Assembly: GCF_004295795.1 (NCBI RefSeq)
Contig: NZ_SEBR01000022.1
Coordinates: 1 to 64,000, forward strand
Source of the DNA: Flavobacterium sp.
GTDB lineage: Bacteria; Bacteroidota; Bacteroidia; Flavobacteriales; Flavobacteriaceae
DNA length: 64,000 nt
Direction of reading: 5' to 3'
Of this stretch, positions 17,024 to 27,145 are shown piece after piece. Within the stretch, counting starts at the first letter, position 1; every line of letters starts with the position of its first letter. Made by a program: the position numbers and the translations under genes. The notes beneath the pieces are model-generated. The model was not told the origin of the DNA. It searched no databases and worked only from the letters and a program-made list of their open reading frames with translations.

Positions 17024-20000
17024 ATGAGGAATATTCTACTTTTCGTGTTTTTGAGTTTTGGATGGATCGCAAATGCCGAGGTTTTACCGCCTTCTGCAAC
17101 GATCGCTATTAGTTCTACGGCGTCCGTTTGCCAAAACAGCACCGGACCGACGGTTACTTTTACAGGTAGCGGCGGGACTGCTCCTTATACTTTTGTTTAT
17201 ACGGTAAATGGAGGCGCACAGCAGACTACTGGGAATTCTAATGGAGCTGGGGTTGTAACGCTGACTGGGACAACGGCCGCTGTTGGATCAGTGACGTACA
17301 ATTTGGTTAGTGTTTCGGATTCTTCTGGACTTACTAACATTGGAAACTCAGTGAATTATTCGGTTGTTCCAATTTTTAGTGTAAATGCCGGAAATAACAT
17401 ACGTGTATGCAAAGGGAATTTAATCAACCTTATTGCTTCGGCGGTTGGAAATGGAGCGAATCCGGTGACTTATAACTGGATCGGACCAAACGGCTACACA
17501 AGTTCATCTCAGTCCCCGACAATAACAAATGCCGCGGGTACGATGTCTGGTAACTATACGGTTACCGCGTCAATCGGTAATTGTCAGGTTACGGATGTTG
17601 TGAATGTTGAAGTCGTAACTGTTGGCTCCGCTGATCCGTTTCAACTTAACGGATGCATCATAAATCAGGGAGACACGACTATGGAGGTGACTTTGCCCCT
17701 TGCAATTTCAAATCCATCAGCGATAACATCAATAACAATAAATTGGGGAGATTCTTCACCCGTGACAGTTGTACCGCAATCCAATTGGAATGCTCCGCAG
17801 TCACATACTTATCCAATCGGTTTTTACACGGTAACAATTTCGGCGACAACGAATATAGGATGTACAATCTCGCAGACGTACCCAGCTTTCGTAGGCTCAT
17901 CTCCTCAAGCAGCGACAATGTCACTCTTTGCAAATCAGGCAAGCGGATGTTCTCCACATACGACAAATTTCACTCTGACAATTCCGACAACTAACAATGA
18001 CGGAACTAGTTATCAGATATGTTTTGGTGACGGAACTCCATGTAGTACTTATGTACACGGCGACCCAATACCAAGCGGCTGGATTCCATCGGGATCGACC
18101 CCAACTTCAAATAGTTACACCTTGACCCATATTTATAATATTACGTCATGTGGAAATACTGTTAATTTGAATGGGACAATTTACAATAACTCATTTCTTC
18201 CATCAGTATTAACGACAAATCCTTGCGCAAGTCCTCAGCCTCAAGCCGGAAGTCTTATCTCGATTAGTCAAAGTCCAACCGCAAACTTTACGCCGAATCC
18301 TTTGCCAACGACTTGTACGAATGTTCCGATAACTCTTAACAATACTTCTAATTTCGGCGGTGTGGTAACCAATAATCCCACCTGCAGCACATCTCCTTTT
18401 TATTGGACGATCTCTCCAAGCAATCCCGGCATGTGGAGCGCTGTTGGATTAGGCTCAAACAATAACAATTCTTCCAATCAAAATACGTGGACCTCCGGTT
18501 TGATGACACCGACAATTACATTTCTGCAACCTGGAACATATACCATAACATTAACACTTAAAAATAACTGCGCAACTAGCACGGTATCTCATAACATCTG
18601 CATTGAAGCACCGCTGGTTCCTCAATTTACGCTGAGTAATAATTCGGGATGTGCGCCAATGTCGGTCACAGCAACAAATACGACAAACGTCACAGGACTC
18701 TGCGATCCGGCGACAACTTCTTGGTCGGTTTCATACGCTCCAGATTATTGCGGATCATCGGCAACGCCAATTCCGATTCAAACAACCAACAACGCATCGT
18801 TCAATTTTACGACGTCAGGAATTTACACAATCACATTGACGATGGCAAACTCTTGTGGCCCGAGAACGACAACCCAAACCATAACCGTAAAAAAACCACC
18901 AACAGCAACAATAAACCCAATAGGAAATCTATGCGGATCAGGAACGATAAGTCCGCAAGCGTTAGTCGCTTCCTGTTCTACAACGGCAAGCAGTGCCTTA
19001 ATTTACAGTTGGAGTTTTCCTGGCGGAAGTCCGGGCACGTCCACGGCTCAAAATCCGGGTGCGATCACATATTTGACCGCCGGAACTTACACGGTTTCAC
19101 TCACGGTTTCGAACGAATGCGGAAGCGTCACGGCCGCGAACCAAAGTTTCGTGGTAAACGCTTCGCCTACTATCACGAACGCAAATCCTAACCAAACCAT
19201 TTGTTCGGGAACGAGTTCGGCGGCAATCAACCTGACTTCGAATTTGTCCGGAACGAACTACACTTGGACAGGTGTCCCATCAACGGGCGTCACAGGCGGA
19301 CAATTGAGCGGAATAGGCGCACTTATTCCGGCGCAACAGCTAACTTACACAGGTTCGGGAACGGGCACTTTGACTTACACCGTAACGCCGTCGGCAGGAA
19401 CTTGCACCGGAACTGCGTTCACGATCGTAATTACGGTCACTCCAGCTCCGGACATCACGGCGCAACCGCAATCGCAGACGATTTGCCAAAACGGTCTCGC
19501 CAACGCCCTGAGTCTTTTGATCAATTCGGGTTCGTCCACGCCAACTTATCAATGGTATTCGAATACGACGGGCGCAAGCACAGGCGGAAATCCAATCTCA
19601 GGTGCGACAAATTCTTCGTTTACGCCGCCAACCAACGCGATCGGAACGCTTTATTATTACGCAATCGCATCTTTGGGTTCTGGCGGATGTTCGGCATTGA
19701 CAAGCCAAGTCGCGCAAATCACGGTCAATCCGTTGCCACAGATTACGACGCAGCCGATAGCTTCCCAAACCATTTGCGTCGGCGGAACGGTTTCGGCCTT
19801 ATCAGCCACAGTTTCCGGCGGAACGGGCTCGGTGACTTATCAATGGTACTCGAACGGAACGAATTCGAACACGGGCGGAACACTTATCACGGGCGCGACC
19901 GGAAACACTTACACGCCATCGGCAATCAATACTGCCGGAAACAATTACTATTATGTGGTGGCGACTTTATCGGGAATCGGATGCGGAAATGCAACGAGCC

Positions 20001-23000
20001 AAGTTGCGCAAATCGAGGTTTTGCCAGATCCGACGCTGACGACGCAGCCTGTGGCTTCCCAAGTTTTGTGTCAGAACGCGACGCCTCAAACCTTGATCGT
20101 CGCTGCGACCGGTGGATCAATCGTGGGTTTCACGTATCAATGGTTTTTCAACACAAACAATAACACGACAAGCGGGAACCCGATTTCGGGTGCGACAACT
20201 TCGACATACAATCCACCGACGGCGAATGTCGGAACGGCGTATTATTACTGTGTTGTGAGTCAGTCGACTTCGGGTTGTTCGGTGACGAGTGCCATTTCGG
20301 CTGTGACCGTGAACACATCGCCATCGGTAAACATGCAGCCACTTTCGAGCCAGGTTTGCGTCGGAGGAACAATTCCGGCGTTGACATTCACAACCTCGAA
20401 CGGACAAGGGAACGCGACTTATCAATGGTTTTCAAACACGACAAATTCAAATACGACCGGAACTGCAATTCTAGGCGAAACGAACTCGACTTACACTCCA
20501 AATTCGACTGTTGCCGGAACATTTTACTACTACGCCCAAATCACGTTTTCGGGAATTTCAGGCACTTGCGCCACGATCGCAACCGATGTGGCGACTATTA
20601 CAGTGACGGTCGGTGCAGCGATTTCAGCCGAACCGATTCCTGCGCAGCAAATTTGTGTCGGAGGCACTTTGCCGGCACCGCTTTCTGTCGCGTACACCGG
20701 CGGATCGGGAACGCCCATTTACACTTGGTACTTGACTTCTTCCCCAAATCCGACAGGCGGAACGATTGTGGGTACAAATTCCGATACATTCACGCCATCG
20801 GTTTTCACGACTGCCGGAATCTATTATTACTACGTTTCCATTCAATTGAGCTCAAGTGGCTGTTCGGCTGTGACAAGCCAGATCGCGCAAGTGGAGGTTT
20901 TGGCCGATCCTGTGGTGACGACGCAGCCATATTTGGCGCAAACGCTTTGCCCGAACGAGATTCCAACGACGCTTTCGGTTGTCGTTTCGGGCGGAATCGG
21001 AACAAATTACGGATACCAATGGTTCCAGTCAAACACTGCGACAGGAACGGGTTCGCCGATTTCGGGTGCGACAAGTGCAAACTTCGATCCGTTGACGAAT
21101 GTGCCGGGTACATTTTATTATTACTGTTTGATTTCCCAGCCGACGGGCACGAGTTGCAACGCCCAAAGCGACGTGGCGGCCGTTACGGTTTCGCCTGCGC
21201 CACAAATCACGAATCAGCCGCAATCGCAAACCATTTGTAGCGGACAATCGCTATCGCCGTTGGATTTCGGGGTCGTAAATGGCATCGGAACACCGAATTA
21301 TCAGTGGTTCGAAAATGCTTCAAATACAAACACGGGCGGAAATCCCATCACGGGAGCGAATTCGGCGACTTATCTGCCAAACAACACTACCGTTGGCGAT
21401 TTTTACTATTACGCGACGGTGACTTATCCTGATTTGACGGGCAATTGTTCGAGTGTGAGTACGAATGTCGCACAGATTTCCATCAACCAAAATCCGATCA
21501 TTTCAAATCAAACCGCGGTAATTTGCAGCGCGACAAGTTTTATGGTCACGCCGATTTCTTCCGGAAGCGACATTGTTCCTGTGGGCACGACTTATACCTG
21601 GCTTGCGCCGACGATTTCTCCGGCCGGATCTGTTACGGGAAGTTCGGCAGAAGCGCTTCCGCAGACGAATATCAGCCAAACGCTCGTCAATACGACGGTT
21701 TCCGCCGCGACGGTGACTTACACCGTGATTCCGCTTTCCGGAAATTGTCCTGGTTTGCCTTTCCAGGTTGTCGTGACGGTGAATCCGGCGATCAATCCGA
21801 ACATCACTTTGCTTGACAATTTGTGTTTCGGTGCCGATAACGCTTCGATCGCGACCAATGTGACAGGCGGAATTCCGTTTTCGACAGGCTCGCCTTACCT
21901 GTATTCGTGGATCGGCCCGAATGGCTTCACTTCGAGCAGTCCGACGATTTCCAACCTCGAGCCGGGCCAATATTCGATCACGATCAACGATGCGGGCGGT
22001 TGTCCGTTTAGCGATACGTACACGATTTCTGAACCTGCGCAATTGCAATTTTCGGCCACGACCGCAACAAACGTAACGTGCAACGGCTTCGCGGACGGAA
22101 CGATTTCCCTGAACATAATAGGAGGAACGCCGAATTATACATTCAGCTGGATAAAAGACACAGCGCCGTTTTCGACGAGTCAGGATTTGACGAATCTCGC
22201 GCCTGGCGTTTACCAAGTCACGGTTTCGGATCAAAATGCTTGTCCGCCGATAGTGATGTCGTTCACGATAACAGAGCCTCAACCGCTGGTGGCTGCGATT
22301 TCGTCACAAACCAATGTGGATTGTTTCGGATTCGGTACTGGCGCGCTTTCTGTGAATGCCGTTGGAGGAACGCAAATCGCGACGAGTCCCAGCGGTTATC
22401 AATTTTCTTGGATCGGTCCGAACGGTTTCACAAGTACAGACCAAAACATCGCCAATCTTTTCGCCGGAAATTACGACCTGACGGTGACAGATGCCAACAA
22501 TTGCCAAACAATGCTTTCGGCCGTAATTACGCAAAATCCGGAAATCAGCATCACGTATACGGCAACAACGATCACCTGTTATGGCGCAAATGACGCGAAT
22601 CTGACAGTGAGTTTGAGCGGTGGCGTCGCGCCTTACACGTTTACCTGGAGTAACATGGCGACAATTCTGAACCAGACGAATCTGGCCGCTGGCGATTACA
22701 TTATTACCGTAACCGATGCCTTGGGCTGCGTAAAATCGCTTTTGATAAACATCCCGGAAGCCCCGATTTTCACGATCAATCCTGTCGTAGTGCAAATCAG
22801 TTGCCATGGCGAACAGGACGGAAGCATTGCGCTGAATCTCGTCGGCGGAATCGCACCGATTTCTTTGGTCTGGAGCGACGGAAGTCCGGCGGGCTTGACA
22901 CGCAACAACCTTGTGGCGGGCACATATTCGGTGACGATCACAGATTCGAAACCTTGTGTAATCCAGCGCACTTTCGTTATCGTCGAACCTCAGCCGCTTG

Positions 23001-24004
23001 TCCTTTCAGCACTGGTCGACAATGCCGACGATTGCAATGCCTCGAACGGAGGCGCGATCGATTTGCTGGTTTCAGGTGGAACGCCGCCTTACAATTATTC
23101 GTGGTCAAACGGAAGTACATCAGAAGACCTGACCAATCTCACAAACGGGAATTACACGGTTCAGGTCACTGATTCCAGAGGTTGTATTACCAATGGGCAA
23201 TATTCGGTATTGCGTCCGGATCCTATCGCGATTACCGTTACGACCCAAACTGATTTCGACTGCGAGACGCGGAAAGTGAGCCAGGATTTTGTGGCAAGCG
23301 TTTCGGGTGGTGTGCCTCCGTATCAGTTGCAATGGTCAAGCGGAACGATTTCGGGAGCCAACAACGAGATCATGCATACAACCGTAAGTGGGATCGTGAA
23401 TTTGACGGCCACGGACGCTCGCGGCTGTACGATGCAATATTCGGTCAACGTCGATATTCCGGTCTTGGGTTACATCGATTTTGAACCCGATTCTTACGGG
23501 AACGAACATTACGGAATTTTTTCGGTGGAAGATCCGGTCACTTTCAACAGTACGGTCACGGGCGACTACCAAACCGTGGTCTGGGATTTTGGAGACGGGA
23601 CTTTTTCGAACGAGATCAGTCCGACGCATACTTACGTGAATGCGGGTTCTTATGTCGTCGTGCAAACCGTGACTTATCCTTTCGGATGTCAGTATACGAA
23701 AACAATCACGCTTATTGTTGAGGATGGTTATTTCCTTACCATTCCGACGGCATTCACTCCGAACAACGACAACATGAATGACAATTATCGTCCGGTTTCG
23801 AAGCGATTGGAAGCGATCCGACTCGATATTTACGATTCGTGGGGATCGATGATTTACAGTGAATTGGGCGATGTTCTCGTAGGATGGGACGGGACGATAA
23901 AAGGCGTCAAGGCCGAAAACGGCAATTATTACTGCAAGGTCACGGCCAAGACTTTTTACGGACGAACCATCACAGATACCCGAACTTTTGTACTAATCAA
24001 GTAA
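17024..24004 (+). CDS. giant secreted repeat protein with T9SS type B sorting domain
   Basis: A 2,326-residue cell-surface or secreted protein, probably an adhesin related to gliding. Order: signal peptide (MRNILLFVFLSFGWIANAE); PKD/Ig-like segments to about residue 800, with WGDSSPVTV, CFGDGTPC and YSWSFPGGSP; seven Ig-like repeats of about 95 residues (about 810-1490), each with Q-x-ICVGG near its start, a central YQWYSN and a YYY strand; seven or so SprB-type repeats of 70-80 residues (about 1590-2145; CNGFADGTISLNIIGGTPNYTF type); a PKD domain with WDFGDGTFSNEISPTHTY near 2187; and the CHU_C/gliding-motility C-terminal domain (FTPNNDNMNDNYRP near 2245, WDGTIKGVKAENGNYYCKV near 2289). That last domain directs type IX export. 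ATG at 17024 fits the signal peptide. The PorP/SprF gene follows in 9 bp. Codon use differs between the first third and the rest. Confidence 0.93.
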   Translation: MRNILLFVFLSFGWIANAEVLPPSATIAISSTASVCQNSTGPTVTFTGSGGTAPYTFVYTVNGGAQQTTGNSNGAGVVTLTGTTAAVGSVTYNLVSVSDSSGLTNIGNSVNYSVVPIFSVNAGNNIRVCKGNLINLIASAVGNGANPVTYNWIGPNGYTSSSQSPTITNAAGTMSGNYTVTASIGNCQVTDVVNVEVVTVGSADPFQLNGCIINQGDTTMEVTLPLAISNPSAITSITINWGDSSPVTVVPQSNWNAPQSHTYPIGFYTVTISATTNIGCTISQTYPAFVGSSPQAATMSLFANQASGCSPHTTNFTLTIPTTNNDGTSYQICFGDGTPCSTYVHGDPIPSGWIPSGSTPTSNSYTLTHIYNITSCGNTVNLNGTIYNNSFLPSVLTTNPCASPQPQAGSLISISQSPTANFTPNPLPTTCTNVPITLNNTSNFGGVVTNNPTCSTSPFYWTISPSNPGMWSAVGLGSNNNNSSNQNTWTSGLMTPTITFLQPGTYTITLTLKNNCATSTVSHNICIEAPLVPQFTLSNNSGCAPMSVTATNTTNVTGLCDPATTSWSVSYAPDYCGSSATPIPIQTTNNASFNFTTSGIYTITLTMANSCGPRTTTQTITVKKPPTATINPIGNLCGSGTISPQALVASCSTTASSALIYSWSFPGGSPGTSTAQNPGAITYLTAGTYTVSLTVSNECGSVTAANQSFVVNASPTITNANPNQTICSGTSSAAINLTSNLSGTNYTWTGVPSTGVTGGQLSGIGALIPAQQLTYTGSGTGTLTYTVTPSAGTCTGTAFTIVITVTPAPDITAQPQSQTICQNGLANALSLLINSGSSTPTYQWYSNTTGASTGGNPISGATNSSFTPPTNAIGTLYYYAIASLGSGGCSALTSQVAQITVNPLPQITTQPIASQTICVGGTVSALSATVSGGTGSVTYQWYSNGTNSNTGGTLITGATGNTYTPSAINTAGNNYYYVVATLSGIGCGNATSQVAQIEVLPDPTLTTQPVASQVLCQNATPQTLIVAATGGSIVGFTYQWFFNTNNNTTSGNPISGATTSTYNPPTANVGTAYYYCVVSQSTSGCSVTSAISAVTVNTSPSVNMQPLSSQVCVGGTIPALTFTTSNGQGNATYQWFSNTTNSNTTGTAILGETNSTYTPNSTVAGTFYYYAQITFSGISGTCATIATDVATITVTVGAAISAEPIPAQQICVGGTLPAPLSVAYTGGSGTPIYTWYLTSSPNPTGGTIVGTNSDTFTPSVFTTAGIYYYYVSIQLSSSGCSAVTSQIAQVEVLADPVVTTQPYLAQTLCPNEIPTTLSVVVSGGIGTNYGYQWFQSNTATGTGSPISGATSANFDPLTNVPGTFYYYCLISQPTGTSCNAQSDVAAVTVSPAPQITNQPQSQTICSGQSLSPLDFGVVNGIGTPNYQWFENASNTNTGGNPITGANSATYLPNNTTVGDFYYYATVTYPDLTGNCSSVSTNVAQISINQNPIISNQTAVICSATSFMVTPISSGSDIVPVGTTYTWLAPTISPAGSVTGSSAEALPQTNISQTLVNTTVSAATVTYTVIPLSGNCPGLPFQVVVTVNPAINPNITLLDNLCFGADNASIATNVTGGIPFSTGSPYLYSWIGPNGFTSSSPTISNLEPGQYSITINDAGGCPFSDTYTISEPAQLQFSATTATNVTCNGFADGTISLNIIGGTPNYTFSWIKDTAPFSTSQDLTNLAPGVYQVTVSDQNACPPIVMSFTITEPQPLVAAISSQTNVDCFGFGTGALSVNAVGGTQIATSPSGYQFSWIGPNGFTSTDQNIANLFAGNYDLTVTDANNCQTMLSAVITQNPEISITYTATTITCYGANDANLTVSLSGGVAPYTFTWSNMATILNQTNLAAGDYIITVTDALGCVKSLLINIPEAPIFTINPVVVQISCHGEQDGSIALNLVGGIAPISLVWSDGSPAGLTRNNLVAGTYSVTITDSKPCVIQRTFVIVEPQPLVLSALVDNADDCNASNGGAIDLLVSGGTPPYNYSWSNGSTSEDLTNLTNGNYTVQVTDSRGCITNGQYSVLRPDPIAITVTTQTDFDCETRKVSQDFVASVSGGVPPYQLQWSSGTISGANNEIMHTTVSGIVNLTATDARGCTMQYSVNVDIPVLGYIDFEPDSYGNEHYGIFSVEDPVTFNSTVTGDYQTVVWDFGDGTFSNEISPTHTYVNAGSYVVVQTVTYPFGCQYTKTITLIVEDGYFLTIPTAFTPNNDNMNDNYRPVSKRLEAIRLDIYDSWGSMIYSELGDVLVGWDGTIKGVKAENGNYYCKVTAKTFYGRTITDTRTFVLIK

Positions 24005-24013
24005 GCCATCCGC

Positions 24014-25042
24014 ATGTCAAATACCATAAAATACCTTTTTCTTTTGTTGCTTAAGCCGATGGCAATTTGGGCGCAAGACCCGATCTTCACGCAATTTTAT
24101 AACATTCCAGAAGCTTTGAACCCGGCATTTACGGCATCGGCAAACACGTGGAATGCGGGAATCGCGCACCGTCGTCAATGGCCGAACGACAACCGACGCA
24201 TCGATACGCAATATGCTTTCGTGAGCAATCTGGCCACGGATGAACTCGGACTCGGCTTGACCGCCCAAAACCACAGCGAGGTCTTCACCGGATACAATTA
24301 TTTCAAACTCAACGGAGCGGCTTCTTACCGCGTCGACGTGAGTTACGATTGGCACATCAGATTCGGGATCGAAGCCGGTTACGGGCGCAAGGATTTCGGC
24401 TTCGGCGGACTATTGCTCGAAGACCAGATCAACATCGGAACGGGCGCAATCGACGGGCCAACGGTCGATCCGGGCGCGATGCGAAACAACAAGATCGGAT
24501 TCTTCGACCTCAACGCCGGAATTCTGGCCGATAACGAAAGCTCTTGGTTTGGCGTATCGCTTCGGCACTTGAACCGTCCGGACATTTCTTTTACCGAAAA
24601 CGGGAATGTTCCGCTCAACATGTTTTTGTCTGTTCACGGTGGCTATTTCTGGGATCTTGGCGGACTTCCGTCGTTTTTCCTTCCCGAAGGCAGCACCTTG
24701 ATCCTCATGGGAAATTACATGCGACAATCGGAGTACAACCGCTTCGATCTGGGAACCGTAATGGATTACGGACGTTTTTCGATCGGCGTTTTTTCGGCGG
24801 TGAACCTTGAGCGCAAAACCAACAACGGCCACTTGCTTACATCGGTAAATCCTGTCGCGACAGTGAATTTCGGGGAGTTCAAATTCGGTTACTCTTACGA
24901 CATCAATACCTCTGGAATCGGCCGAACAGGCGGCATACACGAACTGACGTTGATTTGGCAATCGAGCCGCGAATGTTCCAAGTGCGACAATTACAAAGTT
25001 CGGCTCAAGCGCAATGGGGAAGCCGGTTATAGCAAGGGGTAA
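24014..25042 (+). CDS. PorP/SprF-family outer membrane protein
   Basis: A 342-residue outer-membrane barrel protein with signal peptide ending AIWAQ (residue 20). The N-terminal signature DPIFTQFYNIPEALNPAFT (about 22-40) and the barrel strands (YNYFKLNGAASYRVDV near 95-110; FKFGYSYDINTSGIGR near 294-309) identify PorP/SprF. In type IX secretion, genes for cargo with type B C-terminal domains are usually followed by their own SprF-like partner that helps export or anchor it. The 9-bp spacing behind the giant protein says exactly that here. It is followed by a terminator. Confidence 0.93.
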   Translation: MSNTIKYLFLLLLKPMAIWAQDPIFTQFYNIPEALNPAFTASANTWNAGIAHRRQWPNDNRRIDTQYAFVSNLATDELGLGLTAQNHSEVFTGYNYFKLNGAASYRVDVSYDWHIRFGIEAGYGRKDFGFGGLLLEDQINIGTGAIDGPTVDPGAMRNNKIGFFDLNAGILADNESSWFGVSLRHLNRPDISFTENGNVPLNMFLSVHGGYFWDLGGLPSFFLPEGSTLILMGNYMRQSEYNRFDLGTVMDYGRFSIGVFSAVNLERKTNNGHLLTSVNPVATVNFGEFKFGYSYDINTSGIGRTGGIHELTLIWQSSRECSKCDNYKVRLKRNGEAGYSKG

Positions 25043-25050
25043 AAACAAAA

Positions 25051-25081
25051 AAAGCTGTTCTTTTGGAGCAGCTTTTTTTTG
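25051..25081 (+). terminator. terminator after the adhesin-PorP operon
   Basis: AAAGCTG and CAGCTTT pair with a short loop and nine T follow. A run of A on the left means it may also serve the minus-strand gene at 25092. Confidence 0.8.
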
Positions 25082-25091
25082 GAGACAAACA

Positions 25092-25397
25092 TTATTGTTC
25101 CATTTTTGGATCGTTATTTTCGCGTTTGCGCCTGTACATCTCGTTCAAGCTGATTTTGTTTTCATTCACGATTGAACTGGAAGAAATCGTATGTCCCGAA
25201 GGAACTTCATTCGCTGGCTTCGAAGCCGATTCGTTTTCCAAAATCCTTATCAACAATTGATTTGTTTGCTCCTGAAGTTCAATTCTCCGGTTGATTTTCC
25301 AATACCAACAATTGATTTCTCTGAGCAGTAGAAAAATCGCGAAAAACACTAAAATTGCGATTGCAGTGAAGGCAAGCGAACTGCCAATTTGATCCAT
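25092..25397 (-). CDS. small single-TM protein of unknown function
   Basis: 101 residues with one membrane helix near the N-terminus (LAFTAIAILVFFAIFLLL, about 8-25), then a basic, helical tail (KINRRIELQEQTNQLLIRIL near 34-53) that may form a short coiled coil, ending in charged residues. The open frame reaches 25469, but the ATG at 25397 puts the helix in its natural place. No family recognised. Confidence 0.6.
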   Translation of the reverse strand: MDQIGSSLAFTAIAILVFFAIFLLLREINCWYWKINRRIELQEQTNQLLIRILENESASKPANEVPSGHTISSSSIVNENKISLNEMYRRKRENNDPKMEQ

Positions 25398-25487
25398 AAT
25401 TACTTCGTTTTCTGTTGTAAATCCTTCAAATTCATAAAAAGCCAAACGTTCCCGAAGGCGCCAAAGCAAATGTTTTTTCTGTCCGAT

Positions 25488-25844
25488 TCACTGACACTTC
25501 TTATAAGCACACCGCCCCAAACCAACAGCCTCAGCATCCTTCACCGTAGATTCCTCAATAGTGTGAGTGCACCGTTTCAACCCGCCACAATCCTTATTGT
25601 AATGATATTTGGTAGCGCCGGAACTCTTGCAAACCCAAACTTTTGAATCGGAGGTATCGGGTTCTGGTGCGTCAGATTTTGTGTCCGACGGCTTTTCGCT
25701 ATCGGCGAACGGCAGTATTGACGAACTTTCCGTTTCTGTGGACACAGTATCGACAGACGGCGCGAGTTCGGTTTGTTTGCACGCCATCGCGGTCAAAATC
25801 CACAGTAAAATCACGGCAAATCTAAAGCGTAGTTTTGTTTTCAT
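25488..25844 (-). CDS. lipoprotein with a small Cys/His-rich C-terminal domain
   Basis: 118 residues: an N-terminal signal with lipobox TAMAC near residue 21, a Ser/Glu/Asp-rich linker, and a C-terminal domain of about 45 residues, VCKSSGATKYHYNKDCGGLKRC (in parts: VCKSSGATKYHY, DCGGLKRCTH) and ending GLGRCAYKKCQ. This pattern with Cys, His, Cys-GL and final CxxxC is a recurrent small domain in Bacteroidota secreted proteins and may hold a metal. The function is unknown. ATG at 25844 is chosen over the longer frame to 25931 because it begins the signal peptide. Confidence 0.7.
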   Translation of the reverse strand: MKTKLRFRFAVILLWILTAMACKQTELAPSVDTVSTETESSSILPFADSEKPSDTKSDAPEPDTSDSKVWVCKSSGATKYHYNKDCGGLKRCTHTIEESTVKDAEAVGLGRCAYKKCQ

Positions 25845-26018
25845 TGGCGGTTGTTGTGGCTTTGCGGATTCGCCTGATTGTGAGGAACTGACGAAGTCGC
25901 GATTTGTTTTTGGAAATCCCAAATAACACAACGCTCGTTGACTATGTGCTATTTGGGATCGGTTTTCGATAAACGTTTCGGTTTCCTCTTTGACAGACAG
26001 GTCGCTGTAAGTTTTTGG

Positions 26019-27098
26019 CTACGAATTAATTGGTTTTTGTTCGTACATATTCACTGCTTCGATCAACGCTTCGGAATGCGCGAAAATGTCGTCCAAAGTC
26101 GAAATCTCGTGCTTGACTTCCTTTTTTGATGCGTCGAGCAACGCCAGATATTTCTTCGATCCGTTGAGGTAAAGTCGGCACAAAGTCTTGCGGTTGTTGT
26201 CGTCGAGCAGTATCGCGAAATACGATTGGGCGTCGCGGTGTGCGATTCTCGAGGCATCGATTTTTTGGCGCAGAATGGTTTTCACGATCAAAAATCCTTC
26301 GAGTTCTTCGGCGGTCGTAACGATATTGTCAATTGGCGCGACGGTCTCCACAAGCGCTTCCTGTTGTTCGCGGTTCGCTTCGTCTTCCTTGGTCAGAGCC
26401 GATTTGAGCCGGTCGGTGATCATGTCCGAAATATATTGGTGAAGCGACTTTTTGGTCAGGTTCGTGAATTGCTCGAGCACTTTGGCCGTGACCGGTCCGG
26501 GATAAACTTGTTTGGCGAAGTGTTTTACGAAATCGGCACTCGGTTCGATGAATTCCTGATCGATCAATTTCTTGAGCTCGAAAGTGTATTTGAGCTCGCT
26601 GGCCGTATTGACGATGTTGTTGAAATCGTAATAAGCCTTGTGAAATTTCTTGAGTTCCTCGATCTGGTTGTCCTTGATTTCAGTAATGTTGAACGCGAAA
26701 AATGGCTTGTCGTCCATTTTGTTCGGCTCCACCAGATCGGTGTAAAATTTGTACTCGATGCCGTTTGTCAGGATCGAAAATTTGGCTTTCGTCGTATGGA
26801 AATACCTGAAAAGTTGCGAAGCGTTCTGCACGCTGAGCGAACCCGCGTGGTGTTTGCACTCGATCAAAATAATCGGTTCGCCGTCTTTCATGATGGCATA
26901 ATCGATCTTTTCACCTTGTTTTATGCCTACATCGGCCACAAGTTCGGGCGTGACTTCGAACGGGTTGAAAACGTCGTAGCCGAGTTCGCGGATAAACGGC
27001 ATAATGAAAGCATTTTTGGTCGCTTCCTCGGTCTGTACTTGCGATTTGAGTTTGGTGACGCGTTCGCCCAGCAGTTTGATTTGGTCTTTGAAATCCAT
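26019..27098 (-). CDS. HsdR N-terminal (PD-(D/E)xK) domain protein
   Basis: A 359-residue cytoplasmic protein. The first 150 residues match the N-terminal nuclease part of type I restriction HsdR subunits: ATKNAFIMPFIRELGYDVFNP near 27-47 and the catalytic DYAIMKDGEPIILIECKH (about 71-88, with Asp, then Glu-x-Lys). There is no helicase, no methylase or specificity gene beside it, so it is not a complete restriction system; stand-alone forms of this size are common in Bacteroidota. The C-terminal half is predicted mixed alpha/beta with TAEELEGFLIVKTILRQ near 263-279, again seen in this family. TTG at 27119 is an alternative start; ATG at 27098 is preferred. Confidence 0.85.
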   Translation of the reverse strand: MDFKDQIKLLGERVTKLKSQVQTEEATKNAFIMPFIRELGYDVFNPFEVTPELVADVGIKQGEKIDYAIMKDGEPIILIECKHHAGSLSVQNASQLFRYFHTTKAKFSILTNGIEYKFYTDLVEPNKMDDKPFFAFNITEIKDNQIEELKKFHKAYYDFNNIVNTASELKYTFELKKLIDQEFIEPSADFVKHFAKQVYPGPVTAKVLEQFTNLTKKSLHQYISDMITDRLKSALTKEDEANREQQEALVETVAPIDNIVTTAEELEGFLIVKTILRQKIDASRIAHRDAQSYFAILLDDNNRKTLCRLYLNGSKKYLALLDASKKEVKHEISTLDDIFAHSEALIEAVNMYEQKPINS

Positions 27099-27145
27099 GG
27101 TCAGGTTATTTTTTTTCAAACCTAACCCGTTTACAAACCAAGTTT

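Noticed and set aside
19201..21240. Very long open frames overlapping the giant adhesin gene in another frame
   Set aside because: They are shadows of its ACG/GCG/TCG-rich repeat codons; the translations are Arg/His/Asn-rich and without any domain.
26019..27098. Type I restriction-modification locus
   Set aside because: Only an HsdR-N-like nuclease domain is present; helicase, methylase and specificity subunits are absent on both sides.
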